NCBI RefSeq assembly: GCF_018691265.1
Contig: NW_024881322.1
Coordinates: 8,979,989-9,043,988, forward strand
From: Tyto alba
Lineage: Eukaryota; Chordata; Aves; Strigiformes; Tytonidae
DNA length: 64,000 nucleotides
Direction: 5' to 3'
Shown in pieces: positions 63,207 through 64,000 of this stretch. Position 1 is the first letter of the stretch. Every line of letters starts with the position of its first letter. Under the pieces are notes generated by a model. The model was not told the origin of the DNA. It saw only the letters and a list, made by a program, of their open reading frames with translations, and ran no database searches. The translations under genes and the position numbers were made by a program.

Positions 63207-64000
63207 CTAGGTGGAAAACAGGATTTGAAGTTTATGAAAAGGAATTAAAGATTATTTCCATGCCCAAGGTAACCTCTCATGACAACTGGCCCTCATCCAG
63301 GGTTTTTTTTAAACTCAGAATTTCTCAACTACTTAGCATTTTTGACCGTAATTTTCTAAAGGCATCCAACATAGACCAAGTGTTCATTAATATACTAAAA
63401 TTATGCCTGCTTTAGAACAGAAATAATTTCATGCGTCAAACTGCAATATTTGAAAAACATATATTATAATACTGTCTGGAATGATCCCCATTTAACTAAT
63501 TTTGTTTATCAGATTGAAATCCCAGATTTTGTTGAAAGAGGACAGTTAGCCAAATTAATTCCATTAAAATCAATTATTTTTTTTCTACCTGGCAAGAATA
63601 TTAATGGACCAAATCTTTAGGCTTTTTACTCAGATAAACTCTGATAGGTTAAATTTAAACATGCATTAGAAACGGCTTCCAGGCACAATGTAAGACAGCA
63701 TCTCCATTTTCCATGCAAAGGTCATAACATTCTTATAACAACAAATTAAACCTCAACACCTGACACAGAAAACATCAGTATTTTACACACATACAAACGA
63801 CAACTCCTCTCACAGCAAAGTCACCAGTTAGCATTGCCAAGCTATTCTGTCAGGATGTAACTGACTTTATTGAGTTCATAAATGAGTAATGTGGCCATTC
63901 CAGCTGAGCTGCTTTGAAAGTTATAACCCAGGGGTTCGCAGACTGAAAAGATGTTTCACCACTGCAGTATTAGCTGTCTCAGCCCTGTGTCACAGGAAAC
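63207..64000 (-). other. DPY19L1 intron sequence to window edge
   Basis: Intron upstream (in gene sense) of the first visible exon. I looked for the exon expected to end in LYPE-like sequence and did not find it in these 794 bases. Confidence 0.55.

Overview
This window is vertebrate nuclear DNA, almost certainly from a bird. The evidence is several CR1 LINE fragments of avian type, including two with the characteristic 8-bp tail repeat at their 3' ends. There is also a solo long terminal repeat of the ERVL-like kind common in bird genomes. No SINEs, CRISPR arrays, operons or other prokaryotic features were seen. The species cannot be fixed from the sequence.

The right-hand 55% (28,509-63,206, minus strand) holds most of one gene. 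It encodes a DPY19-family multipass ER membrane C-mannosyltransferase, best matched to DPY19L1. I could place 18 consecutive coding exons. Every junction is GT-AG, the phases agree throughout, and joined they give an uninterrupted 565-residue C-terminal part ending in a stop codon. The promoter and the first coding exons (about 110 residues by comparison with the human protein as I remember it) lie beyond the right edge. Introns carry three sense-oriented CR1 fragments, one older CR1-like remnant, one antisense solo LTR, long A/T homopolymers, a G-quadruplex-like tract and an unusual 85-bp-period duplication built around a perfect palindrome.

From 28,508 leftward lies the 3' UTR; its end is not certain and several candidate poly(A) signals are listed. 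Left of it is a large region (about 1-27,000) in which I recognise no gene. It contains one CR1 3' end at about 16.06-16.29 kb, homopolymer runs, two G-rich tracts (one near a CCAAT box) and two longish open frames (220 and 139 codons) with no recognisable homology. In human the neighbour on this side is NPSR1, in convergent orientation, but no exon of it could be identified here.

No undescribed system is convincingly present. The observations most worth a second look are the template-switch-like duplication/palindrome at 60.1-60.27 kb, the 25-nt microexon with tandem donor sites at 39.88-39.90 kb, and the solo LTR sitting 96 bp from a splice donor.
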